A program made the translations under genes and the position numbers. A DNA stretch of 64,000 nt. Origin: Tritrichomonas musculus. Its lineage: Eukaryota > Parabasalia > Tritrichomonadida > Tritrichomonadidae. Below the pieces are notes generated by a model. That model was not told where the DNA came from and did not search any database. It saw only the letters and a program-made list of their open reading frames with translations. The first letter of the stretch is position 1. Each line of letters begins with the position of its first letter. The DNA lies in assembly GCA_039105265.1 (NCBI GenBank), contig JAPFFF010000049.1, positions 434,001 to 498,000 on the forward strand, given 5' to 3'. Shown in pieces: positions 37,779-47,717 of the stretch.

Positions 37779-38225
37779 ATGGCTAACCATCTCAAAGTAT
37801 TCGATTATGTCAACACATTAATGACTCTCACACCAGATGAAATCAAAAATTGCAACTTTACATTACTTTGTGAGAAGTATCCAATTAATGCTGGCAAATC
37901 AAGTTATCTCGCTAAAGTATTATACATTTCGCTACAGTCAAATGATAAAACAATAAGATTCTATCCTGATAAGATCAATGAAATGAACCTCGATTATGTC
38001 ATGCTAACAACAAACGCTAGACGTAGAATCAATATTAATTCTCAAGAGTTTTTCGTTAATGGCAATACAGAAAAGCAAGTATACAAAGAATCTGAATATT
38101 ATAATTATTCAATTGAAAGAGTAAATAAAGCGAATCAAGAGATGTTATCACAATTAAGAGAGAAATATAATATACCAGAACCAACAATCTTTAAGGGAAT
38201 CCATCAAAATATCATATTAGAGTGA
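37779..38225 (+). CDS. Conserved 149-aa Polinton protein (element D)
   Basis: 148 residues, open throughout. Same family as 6,939-7,388 and 54,820-55,278: VFDYVN, CNFTLLCEKYPI, VLYISLQS, FYPDKI, ARRRIN, EFFVNGN, YYNYSIER and REKYNIPEP. First gene inside the terminal repeat, facing inward. Conserved in both Polinton families here; function unknown. Confidence 0.85.
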   Translation: MANHLKVFDYVNTLMTLTPDEIKNCNFTLLCEKYPINAGKSSYLAKVLYISLQSNDKTIRFYPDKINEMNLDYVMLTTNARRRININSQEFFVNGNTEKQVYKESEYYNYSIERVNKANQEMLSQLREKYNIPEPTIFKGIHQNIILE

Positions 38226-38389
38226 AAAAAATGACAAAAGGTGCTTGAGGTGCTCAGGTGAGATTTCACCCTGAGATTCACCGGGAATGTAATTCCAGTC
38301 AACAAAGTTGCTACTTAATTAAAATCACTTACTGAGACCTCAAAATGGCTTACATAAGCAGACTCAAGCTATGTTTGTGAGATATTTTT

Positions 38390-39334
38390 TTACATACAAC
38401 TAATAAAATCAATACTATTTTCACGTGTATTCACTAATACGAAATCATGATTTTTCATTACATAATGGCGTTTCCATAAGTCTTCAAACTCAATTGGCAT
38501 AACAACTTGTTGATAAATATAATGCATTTTCTGTCGTGAGAATCCATTAAATATGAAAAAAGATGTGCAATTATTCTTATAATCCGTTGGAATTGCTTTA
38601 AAGAATTGAACATTAATGTATACAATCGAATGTTTAGGCCTTAATTGTGTAATATAATTTGTAAAATAAGAAGACTTCAATAGCTTCGATTTAATGAAAT
38701 CCTCACATAAAATGACAGTATTAAGAGACTTTTTAGTAGTGTCTCGTTGTGAAATTCCCAAAAATGATAACATATTATTGACTTTCTCAGTGCTAAGACT
38801 TATATTGTTATTCATGTATTTCTCATATAATTCTTTCCATAAATCGAGCTCTTTTAAGTAATTCTCAGCATTAGAATCAGAAATGACTTTCACTGGAAGT
38901 TTAATCAATTCACGTTGTGCATCAAATGTAGAATCATTAATGACCCCATTTTTGCTAATATAAACGATTAAATGAAATGCATCTTTTAGTCTAGATATTT
39001 GAATAATATCACGTAATACAATATGAGATTTACCTTTACCTTGTGCTCCAACAATGATGTTCAATGAATTATAATTTGCGTAGATACCATTAGCGATTGG
39101 TCTAATAGATTCACTCAATATTTTAGATTCATTTTTTTTGTACGCTTTACTCATCTCAATATCGATATTAAATGTAGAGCTTTTCATTGGAAAGTCATTC
39201 GATAAGTCATTCGATAAATCATTCGCTAGAAGCTCATCAACTGATGCTGAACTACTTTGCAAGTCATCAGATGTATCACTAGAAGTATCTGAAAAAAATA
39301 TTGATTTATAGTCAAACTTTGTGGGTTTAAGCAT
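38390..39334 (-). CDS. Packaging ATPase (A32-like), element D
   Basis: 314 residues. An acidic Ser/Asp-rich N-terminus (about 15-60) is followed by the P-loop GAQGKGKS (near 97-104) and a Walker B-like VILCEDF (near 208). Full open frame, homologous to 53,912-54,791. It starts three bases after the stop of the 43-aa membrane protein, so the two are co-transcribed. Interesting that a deletion derivative keeps an intact packaging ATPase. Confidence 0.88.
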   Translation of the reverse strand: MLKPTKFDYKSIFFSDTSSDTSDDLQSSSASVDELLANDLSNDLSNDFPMKSSTFNIDIEMSKAYKKNESKILSESIRPIANGIYANYNSLNIIVGAQGKGKSHIVLRDIIQISRLKDAFHLIVYISKNGVINDSTFDAQRELIKLPVKVISDSNAENYLKELDLWKELYEKYMNNNISLSTEKVNNMLSFLGISQRDTTKKSLNTVILCEDFIKSKLLKSSYFTNYITQLRPKHSIVYINVQFFKAIPTDYKNNCTSFFIFNGFSRQKMHYIYQQVVMPIEFEDLWKRHYVMKNHDFVLVNTRENSIDFISCM

Positions 39335-39337
39335 TTA

Positions 39338-39469
39338 TTACGAATAAAGTTTCCGTCTCATATCTTCGCTCAATTCAGGTATTTCATTTGGCTTCGCAAT
39401 AGAGATAACAACAAATAATTCAATAATGTTTACTACTAATATCATACCTAAAAGTGTCTCACAAAGCAT
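39338..39469 (-). CDS. 43-aa single-pass membrane protein (element D)
   Basis: Short gene starting MLCETLLGMILVVNIIELFV with a hydrophobic helix at about 5-25 and an acidic/basic tail (PELSEDMRRKLYS). A homologue with the same layout lies at 53,777-53,908 in C, in both cases directly upstream of the ATPase. Conservation and position make it a real small gene, perhaps a virion membrane or holin-like peptide; the function is not known. Confidence 0.75.
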   Translation of the reverse strand: MLCETLLGMILVVNIIELFVVISIAKPNEIPELSEDMRRKLYS

Positions 39470-39613
39470 TTCAATTGAAGAAAACAGTAAAAAATAACTC
39501 AAAAATGACTCAAAATGTGCTTGAGGTGCATAGGTGAGATTTCACCCTGAGATTCACCACTTAATTAAAATCACTTACTGAGACCTCAAAATGACTTCTA
39601 TTAATAGCAATAC

Positions 39614-40519
39614 TTAAGTGATATCGCATATTGATCCAACTAATATAAGTTTTGTATTCGATGATTCTGTCTCATATGAATGCAATACTGATTCAATATA
39701 AAGTTTAACTATTTCGAGATCATCATAATTGGTAATAATAATAGGAATCATTGATTTATAGTTCTTCCAGATGATATCTTGTGCTTTATATTCGTATTTC
39801 TCTTCTAATGTATCAAAATTGTATGTATATGTTTCAAATACTCCTGATAACTGAAAATGAATCTTAAATGGCTTCACTTCTTTCTTGTAAACATTGTGTA
39901 AGCAATCAAAGATATCATTTAATGACCCAACTTGATTGAAATAATATGTTGTTAAAGGGATATCTCGTTTAATGATAATACTCATTGGATATTTATTATA
40001 GTATTGCCATTCATTTACTGCTTTATCGAAATCATTTGGTTCATTAATCATAAGGAAATCACTATGTTTTGATGTGAATTTATGTGCAAACTTATCTATA
40101 TATTCATATAATTCTTCATTTTCAATGAATTGCTTTTGATGCTTTCTCATTAATGGAGCATCAGGTATTATCAATTTATTAGGGTTTTGTAGTACAGGAT
40201 GCTTATGATTTTCTATTAATTGAATAGCTTCATTGAGAGCATTTTTAGCTTTATCAATTGCTACTTGTATAGCGTGCTCATTTGCGATGAAATTATCAAT
40301 ATCTTCTGTGCTAAGAGTATCTTTTTTGATGATATTGTATGCATTACGATTATTGAGCCAATCACATAATACTTCAACGTTTTTTTGTCTATTCAATGCA
40401 TCAGTTTTAGTGTTTGTTGATATAAGTAAATTTGTGTTGAAATAGTCGTTAATATCATAAATGAATACAGTGATATCATCATTAGAAATGTCTTTAAATG
40501 AACTATAATTGTAGGACAT
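39614..40519 (-). pseudogene. N-terminal fragment of pPolB (element D)
   Basis: About 300 codons matching the start of the F polymerase: ISNDDI, NVEVLCDWLNNRNA, TSKHSDFLMINEP, YKKEVKPFKIHFQLSGVFET and SYETESSNTKLILVGS. No catalytic motif is included. It begins right inside the right terminal repeat and points inward, as in F. A relic of the parent element retained at the deletion edge. Confidence 0.88.
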
Positions 40520-40550
40520 TTTGAACCAAAAAAAATTAATTCATGATGAT

Positions 40551-40836
40551 GTCATAAAAATAAAAAAATAACAGAGATAGGATAGACATCACTTTTTGTC
40601 CATTCATGGATTTCAAAATGGATTTCTGTATGAGATTCAATTTTGCGCCCTATGTCATTTGGGTCATTGATGTTCAATCACTAATGATACTCATGAGGGG
40701 TATAAGCATTTTATGAAAATTATTTGGGAAAACATGGGTAATTTCAGTTGACTAGAAAACCTATTGGATCACATATGGGGGCATCGTGTAATTGTGCAAA
40801 TTTATTTGGGGGTCATCTCGGACATATATCACTACT
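40551..40836. repeat. Right terminal inverted repeat of element D
   Basis: 286 bp, the reverse complement of 37,491-37,776, ending TATATCACTACT and followed directly by the TTGGAA duplication. Different in sequence from the C/F terminal repeats, so D came from a related but distinct subfamily. Confidence 0.93.
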
Positions 40837-43644
40837 TTGGAATAGATGACGTTGTATCTGAATTATGATATAATGTTATGAATGTACTGTTATAAGAACC
40901 TACATAAAATCTTACTTCAGACCCTGCTGGTCCCTGTGCATATTCTATTTTCATACAATTTTTACTATCTAATCCCAAACGCATGTTAGCATAACTTATA
41001 CCGCTTTCATTGCGAACTTTTGTATAAGCATTCAAAACTTCATTTCTTGTACTATTAATCAATGTTGTATTATTGAGGTTTATTTGATTTTCTCCATTAA
41101 TAACATACTTACCTTCTGCGACTGTTTTCGTTTCATACTTATCTAATTCAAAAAGCAATTCATCCTCATCAACAAACTTCTCATCAGCTTGTGCACTAGT
41201 ATAATACGCTGTTAAATCAACAGGTTCAGGTATATCAGATTTTAATGCAAAGTTATCATTCACATATTTCACCGAAGCAATCATATTATCATTCACAGGT
41301 TGGTTGCTGACTAATGTAATAGATACATCATATATATTAGTCAATGTATCATCTTCAGCTCTCAATGAAACAATATGGGTATTAAAATGAATATCTATCA
41401 ATTCACTTGACTCGCCACTGGTTGATTTATATATTAAATTCACGTTATTTCGTCTAGAATATTTGTATTCAGCTTCTTCATATGATGCATCATCGGCATT
41501 TCGTCTGAATTTAACGATTATATTTTTGGTTGTTATCACTTTTCTTACATCATCATTTGGGATTACACAACCACTATCATTCTGTGTACATTGAATTGTG
41601 ATTTGTTCTGGATTTCCATCAGCAACATTCAAGTCTTTTATAAATGGTGATTCGATTTGTACTCTAATGAAATTATATGCTATAGGATAAAGTGTATGTA
41701 ATCTACTAGTCGTTGCATATGTAATTTGCCCATCACTATGACGCCATTTTATTATATCAATTATACTACCATTATTATCATACCTCTCCATGCTATCAAA
41801 AGTGCTAGTAGTAACATTTGGTTTAAAAATTACATCAATATGCATTATATCATCATCTATTATATTATCAACTTTTGAATCACCCCAATTAACATCAAAT
41901 ATCAAATGAACTCCGGCATCAGGCATCACAGGTGTGATACGGGGACTATCCGTTATATTTGGTAAATATTCAATATTCAATTCAGTGCCATATAATGCGG
42001 TACTCAGTGCAGATTCATTAACCAAATCAGTGGGTATCTCAGGGATATCAGATTTTAACGCAAAAGTGTTTGACACATATCTTGCCGAATAAATGTTTTT
42101 GCTTGTTGGTTCGACAGTTTTGGTTATTGAACATGATAAAATTTCTGGTGTTTCACCAGTTTCTGGATTGATTAATTCATGGGAGTTATACAGATACCAA
42201 AGACTAGAATCACTTCCTTCCATACGCAGTATCTGAGAGGGTAGATTATCATCATCGTCATTGTACGAATAGTCTGCGTGAACATAATGGGCCGTATAGT
42301 AACTGTCTGATGAGACAATATCCAACCCATATTGCTCAATCAGTACATGATATGGGTCATAATCTAAATCAATAATTGTATTATTAACGATTTTGAATTG
42401 AATAGTTGTTGGTCCCTCAATAATCTCTGGGATTTCACTTGCTCAATAATCTTTGGGAGGTCTTCTTTTGAAACATATTGTCTGGCACAAGAATCCAAAG
42501 CCGCTTGAAGACCTTCATTAGCCGCCATACTTGTTAAACACATTGATGCTTGAGCTGATAATGGTTTAACATCATCAGCCATCAATTTCTGAAACATTTC
42601 GTCTGATAATTGGTCTCTTATGTTCAATTGCAACTCACTATTTTTGAGTACTTCTGGTATATCACTCTTCATTGCATATACACTTAATTGAGTGCTTAGG
42701 TCATCTTTGCTGACATATTTTTTATTTGTATAATCTATGGTCGGGATTGATGAGTTATCCATTACATAGAACTCTGTAATAGTAGTTGGAGGTGCCCAGC
42801 CGTTGTTATTACATATAAAGCCATCATAATCGTCTGAACTGGTTGCGTAATAGATACAAATTCCTTTATAGTTTTCATTCTTTGCAGTACCTGATAATAT
42901 GTATTCAACATAATCATCACCATCATCAGTTTCACGCCAAAACACATAATATCCGTCAGTATAAGCACTCGTTTTTTTGAAATAGATATATATACCTAAA
43001 TCACGAGCTTTAGTAAGAAATTCAGAGTCTTTCGTAAGATTATGTCTGACACGGCTCGAATTTTCAGTTTCAAATCTCAAGTTATTAAATCCATCAATTT
43101 TATTAGAATCACTGTATATCTTGTCTTTCGTTAAACAGTTTCCGAGGTCATTTTTCAATTCAGCTAATTTATTTTCAACGTCATCTGATAAAACATACTT
43201 ATCTAATTCATAAGCCAATTCATCCTCATCAACAAACTTCTCATCAGCTTGTGCACTTGTATAATACGCTGTTAAATCAACAGGTTCAGGTATGTCAGTT
43301 GATAATGCAAAATTGTTAACAACGTAATCACGTAATGTATTAACAGCGTTTTGAATTTCTTCACTACTAGCATACTTTAATAATTCTTTATTGAATTCCT
43401 CTGTTTTCAAATAATCGAATAAATCAGTTGTTTTCGCATACTCATCAAGATTTGTAAGCTTTGCGTAAGGTTTCAATAATTCTTTCAATTCCTCAGTATT
43501 CAAGCTTGACCCCAAATTATTTCCGTTATTACACTTACACCCACATGAAGTGGCATATTTTTTTATGTATTCTATTATTAATTCATCTATTGTATTTACC
43601 CTTTTAATACTACCTGCTTGCTCTATCGTAAACATTTTGAACAT
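40837..43644 (-). pseudogene. 5' and middle part of element C's fibre gene, broken
   Basis: Encodes the fibre N-terminus (FTIEQAGSI, LIIEYIKKY), a glycine/asparagine hinge, a run of YAKLTNLDEYAKTTDLFDYL-type repeats, SAQADEKFVDEDELAYELDKY copies and globular segments similar to B's fibre. The extra N-terminal repeats differ from B, so repeat number varies between elements. The gene is interrupted by element D and has about one more break. Confidence 0.8.
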
Positions 43645-43649
43645 AATAA

Positions 43650-46223
43650 ATGACGTCAGATGTGGATGAACAATTAATAATGAATGAGGTAAAAAAGAAA
43701 GATTATCAAGATATGCTCGTATTCATGTTCCAAAATAGTAAATCAGAGCAAATAACAGCAATAATACACAATATTATTGAGTATCTTAAGAATCCTCGTA
43801 ACTATGTCAAAGACGTGAAAGAAAAGCTAAAAGATATGCTTGATAAATATAACGCAAAGCCTAAAGGAAGTAAAAGACAAAAAAATGAATTAGCTAAAAT
43901 ACTTGATTCAAAAGCGAATTACTTTATTGATATATCTGGCTTACTAAAAGATAAAGAAAAGCCTGTTATTCCACATATTGAAGAGGAAGAGGAACCTGAC
44001 TTGAAAGGCCACTATTTTAGAAACAGAATTAATAAAGACATTGAATCACTTAGTAATTTAGTTGTACTTGATAGTAATCATATTAATGCTCTATACTTAT
44101 TTTATCGTATTGCTGATGACTCAAAAAGGTATCCGTTATTTAATAAAAAAGATACTACACAGATTCAATTACTTGTCATATCATTGACTGAAAACATAGA
44201 TTCACATAAAAACAATAAGATACCAGATAACATATATAACCTAATGCAATTTGATAAACAAAGAAGACAAACCAATAATGAAACAATGAGAAAGTTAGCT
44301 GATTCTAATCAAGAAGGTCAGCAATTATTAGATGCTTACAATAAATCTTCTACAATTGATGCTAATCAACTAAAAAGGTTTGGCTTATTAAATGAAGAGT
44401 TTACTGCTAAAAACCTTTATGATTACTATAATAGGTCTATAAATCCTGAAGATGACTCCGATGTTAGAGTTAGGAATATCGCATTACAATTACATGATGC
44501 AATAAGAGAAACAAACATATTTGAAGAAACAACTGAACCTAAAAACAAAAAGAAACTCAAACAATTAATAAAGTATATTAATGAAAATGGAGATAGAGAC
44601 ATATTTTCTAATATGAATAGTGATATAGAAGATGATAGTGAATCTGCGCCTGTGGCGAGTCTTTCAAAGAAAGCCCAACATTTGCAAAGCAAAGTTGTTA
44701 AAGACAATTATCATGCAATTGACGTAAATCTAGAAGATGATAGTGAATCTTTATCCGACTATAAAACAATGTCGAAGAGTGTTTTTAGCACACCAACCAA
44801 AGAATATCTTAGAAGAAACAAACCAATTGAAGCTAAAGATGATCACACCAACTTTTCAGAACTATTGAACTCAAATATTGAAGCAACAGTAGGACCTGAC
44901 GTAAATTCAGAAGAATTCTTAAATGAATATATGAAGTCTATCCCAACTGGTAAACGTGCTGGTAAAACATTTGAAGCATCACAAAAACGTATGAGTGACC
45001 TGTACATTTTCGAAAACAAACAAAGTATTGATGTTAGTAAATATCGAGGGGAATTATTTGATATTCTTATTAACGGTAATTACCGTGTCAAGTTTTCACC
45101 TAAATGTGCTACAAGAGATGGAGCAGAAGCTTATTGCAAGAAAAGATTTGATAAAAATGGATATCCATTATATCGTTTAGTTCCAGCTAGGCATGACACT
45201 AAAGACCCACTCGGTAATCCAATTTGTGATTTAAACGGTGATAGATTTGAAGATATTGTTATTGTTGATACCCGTGGTAAGCCTGTTATAATTAATGGAT
45301 ATAGTCTTGTTAAAGCAGACCCTTATAAGAAATTATGGCAAACCGAACGTATTGCTGGTAAAACAAAGGATTCATTCGAAGTATGGCTTAAGAATCTTAT
45401 GGGAGCTAAACGAACATGGGAATACACTCCAGAACAATGGAATGAAGGTAAGTTTAAACCTGAAATTGATAAGAAATTAGAAAAAGTAATAAAATCATAT
45501 CAATCTGTTGGTTTATCCAAACCCAAAATCAGTACCAAAATTACTGCAAGAGGTTTGTGGAGTTCTATATTTTCAAAAATATGGCAAACTGCTTTATTCA
45601 ATATATTTGTTGATCCGGGAGAATACAAAAATTTGGAACCATTAAAATGTATATTTAGTTATTTCAAAGTATGTACAGCCATATTTATTGCACGTTATGA
45701 ATCTAAAGTGATGAAAGACCATGAATGCAGTGATTGGAGTGATTGGGTTAAATATAAGAAATTACATCCAAAATCCGTAAATGCTGAATTGGGTGTTATG
45801 ATTCAAAAAGAATATAATGAAAACATTAAAGCGGCTATACCAGTTGATGGAGAAATAAATGGAAAAGAAATAAAAGAAGGAGAATTAGTCAAAATATTGC
45901 AGCAAACAAGCGACCTCATCCTTAATACTGGTCTTGGATTCACAGAAGATAAGAGAGACCAATATGCACAGTTAGCTCAAGCTATAATTAAAAATAACGT
46001 AAGTACAGCAACAAAGAAGCAATTACAAAACAAATTTGGTGAAAATATTGATGCTTGGATTGATTCACAAGTTGGTGGAAATTACACCAGAATCAAAGAA
46101 TTATATAAGGCTGCACATAAAGGTGCTGGTGATAAATCATATATTAGGTCACGAACTGTTGAAAAGCCAGCTACAGCTGAAATTGTTGAGGAACCTTCTG
46201 ATGATGACGATTATGAAGTATAA
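43650..46223 (+). CDS. 857-aa large protein of unknown function (element C)
   Basis: Long open gene starting five bases after the divergent fibre start. Residues 1-280 are helical and charged; 300-450 acidic and probably disordered; from about 455 a conserved region carries YRGELFDILINGNYRVKFSP, YRLVPARHDTKDPLGN, a DLNGDRFEDIVIVD motif resembling EF-hand/FG-GAP calcium loops, and INGYSLVKADPYKK. The last 250 residues are helical. B has a shorter relative. Size and slot suggest a structural or terminal protein-like component, but I do not recognise it. Confidence 0.75.
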   Translation: MTSDVDEQLIMNEVKKKDYQDMLVFMFQNSKSEQITAIIHNIIEYLKNPRNYVKDVKEKLKDMLDKYNAKPKGSKRQKNELAKILDSKANYFIDISGLLKDKEKPVIPHIEEEEEPDLKGHYFRNRINKDIESLSNLVVLDSNHINALYLFYRIADDSKRYPLFNKKDTTQIQLLVISLTENIDSHKNNKIPDNIYNLMQFDKQRRQTNNETMRKLADSNQEGQQLLDAYNKSSTIDANQLKRFGLLNEEFTAKNLYDYYNRSINPEDDSDVRVRNIALQLHDAIRETNIFEETTEPKNKKKLKQLIKYINENGDRDIFSNMNSDIEDDSESAPVASLSKKAQHLQSKVVKDNYHAIDVNLEDDSESLSDYKTMSKSVFSTPTKEYLRRNKPIEAKDDHTNFSELLNSNIEATVGPDVNSEEFLNEYMKSIPTGKRAGKTFEASQKRMSDLYIFENKQSIDVSKYRGELFDILINGNYRVKFSPKCATRDGAEAYCKKRFDKNGYPLYRLVPARHDTKDPLGNPICDLNGDRFEDIVIVDTRGKPVIINGYSLVKADPYKKLWQTERIAGKTKDSFEVWLKNLMGAKRTWEYTPEQWNEGKFKPEIDKKLEKVIKSYQSVGLSKPKISTKITARGLWSSIFSKIWQTALFNIFVDPGEYKNLEPLKCIFSYFKVCTAIFIARYESKVMKDHECSDWSDWVKYKKLHPKSVNAELGVMIQKEYNENIKAAIPVDGEINGKEIKEGELVKILQQTSDLILNTGLGFTEDKRDQYAQLAQAIIKNNVSTATKKQLQNKFGENIDAWIDSQVGGNYTRIKELYKAAHKGAGDKSYIRSRTVEKPATAEIVEEPSDDDDYEV

Positions 46224-46257
46224 AAAAATTACTATTCCTACTTTATATCCTTGCTAA

Positions 46258-47262
46258 TTATTTTTTTGAACCTGGTAATTTGAATGTTGTTATATGCGCC
46301 TTATTTGTTCCTGGATTTACCTGTGAAACCTGTGACTGCATAGCAGGCCCAAGCTTCGCTTGCGACAAGAAATCATTTTTAGCTTCTGTTGGACTTGCAA
46401 CCTTTTGATTCTTAGATGTATCATGAGCTATACTAGATTTTTCAGGTTCTTGGTAAAAATATTTGAAGTCAGTTATTGGTGATGGTAATACCTTCTTTGG
46501 GCGTATTTCATCGGGTATATCAAGTTTTTCATTATTATATTCAATATTTACTTTTGGGTCATATCCACTAAATAAGGAAGGCTCCCTAGGATGTGAATTA
46601 TTTGTATTCACCTTTAAGATAGGGCTTGTGATATTTGATTTGAATACATTGAATACTGGAAAATGGTATTTCCAATCCTGAAATTCATATTTAAAACCTT
46701 TAATATCAGCATCTTCATTTTTATTTCGCAATCGAACTTTCTGCCATTGGCTCATGAATGTTTCTTTTTCGAAACAGAGAAAGATAATTATTGGTACTGG
46801 CTTAACTGTGTAATCAACGTCTACGCTCGAAGATAGTTGATAACAGAAATTATTTGTTTCTTTTACATCATATCTATAATCATAGTCTCCAATCAATAGT
46901 ATATATGTTTTATTTAGGTCAGGAAATGATTTTTCAACAAATTGGATATCTGTATTACCAAAATTAGAAAAAAGATCCACAGTTATTGTGAATAAACGTA
47001 ATAGACTAGGATCGTTTATATTATTTATATTTCTCTCATCTTTGAAATCCACTTTTTTAGGTAAATCCAACGTTACTTCGCTACCATTAATAAACACAAA
47101 TAATTCATGGTAATTACTACTTAAATACAATAAGACTCTCCTATTTCTTTCAGAGATATATGAAAACAGTTGATGGTCCTTAATTATATTGATACAATTT
47201 GGATCTTGCAAATTAAGTTCTTGCAGTGCTGTGAATACCGATTTTTGGTTGCTGTTATTCAT
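46258..47262 (-). CDS. 334-aa putative structural protein (element C)
   Basis: Not recognised. N-terminal 130 residues (YLSSNYHELFVFINGSEVTL, LPKKVDF, KSFPDLNKTYILLIGDYDY) align with the gene fragment at 55,554-56,004 in E. The C-terminal part is Pro/Ser/Lys-rich, and one stretch (AKLGPAMQSQ) is encoded by a small AAGCTTCGCTTG palindrome. Beta-rich; probably a minor virion protein by position beside the penton-like gene. Confidence 0.6.
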   Translation of the reverse strand: MNNSNQKSVFTALQELNLQDPNCINIIKDHQLFSYISERNRRVLLYLSSNYHELFVFINGSEVTLDLPKKVDFKDERNINNINDPSLLRLFTITVDLFSNFGNTDIQFVEKSFPDLNKTYILLIGDYDYRYDVKETNNFCYQLSSSVDVDYTVKPVPIIIFLCFEKETFMSQWQKVRLRNKNEDADIKGFKYEFQDWKYHFPVFNVFKSNITSPILKVNTNNSHPREPSLFSGYDPKVNIEYNNEKLDIPDEIRPKKVLPSPITDFKYFYQEPEKSSIAHDTSKNQKVASPTEAKNDFLSQAKLGPAMQSQVSQVNPGTNKAHITTFKLPGSKK

Positions 47263-47319
47263 TTTTTATTCAAAAAAAGCTATAGCTTAACAAGAACTCT
47301 GTTCTTGAAAAGCTGTCAC

Positions 47320-47712
47320 TTAATAAATAAGAAGGCAGCTCATGATAAATGCTGATGGTATGATTGAATTACCATACAAATCGGTAAACCATATCTTGTA
47401 ATCTCTCTTATTGCTACTAAAGAATTCGTATTTTCGATATTTGGTTTGACGCTTATTAGCTAACATAATGAATGAATCACAATAGGCATCTAATTGAACT
47501 ATATCTGAATGCACCATTAAATCACCAACTAAAAAGTCTTTTACAATTGCACCAACATATTGAATTACAATATATTTCTTGTTTCTGCTTGATACAAATT
47601 CAAGTGGCAACGTAAATTCTGTTGATTGAGTGTGGAAATAACGTTTTGTTATGGGCTGTTTTACATTGTTTGTTGCAACATTCTTGATATTATTCATAAA
47701 CATTTTTTTCAT
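47320..47712 (-). CDS. Small capsid-like (penton candidate) protein, element C
   Basis: About 125-130 residues; same family as the B and E copies. Segments TKRYFHTQSTEFTLP, SSRNKKYIVIQYVGAIV, GDLMVHSDIV, LANKRQTKYRKYE and an SCLLIY end are all present. A single-jelly-roll penton role is inferred. Follows the integrase in the leftward block. Confidence 0.65.
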   Translation of the reverse strand: MKKMFMNNIKNVATNNVKQPITKRYFHTQSTEFTLPLEFVSSRNKKYIVIQYVGAIVKDFLVGDLMVHSDIVQLDAYCDSFIMLANKRQTKYRKYEFFSSNKRDYKIWFTDLYGNSIIPSAFIMSCLLIY

Positions 47713-47717
47713 AGAAA

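Larger units (their letters stand above)
38247..39600. repeat. About 100-bp direct repeat bracketing the ATPase block of D
   Basis: Copies at about 38,247-38,350 and 39,513-39,598 share GGTGAGATTTCACCCTGAGA, TTCACC, and ACTTAATTAAAATCACTTAC followed by TGAGACCTCAAAATG. Each ends at an ATG followed by only a few codons. They look like copied promoter/leader units of a lost gene, and include the GGTGA palindrome seen around the winged-helix cassette. Confidence 0.75.
37491..40836. mobile_element. Element D: 3,346-bp internal-deletion Polinton derivative
   Basis: Bounded by 286-bp terminal inverted repeats (37,491-37,776 and 40,551-40,836) that look identical by eye, and flanked by the 6-bp target duplication TTGGAA (37,485-37,490 and 40,837-40,842). 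It keeps only the two ends of a Polinton: the 149-aa gene, ATPase and 43-aa membrane protein from one end and the first 300 codons of pPolB from the other. It is inserted in C's fibre gene. Identical repeats mean a very recent insertion; without integrase and complete polymerase it must have moved with help from a full element. Confidence 0.93.
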
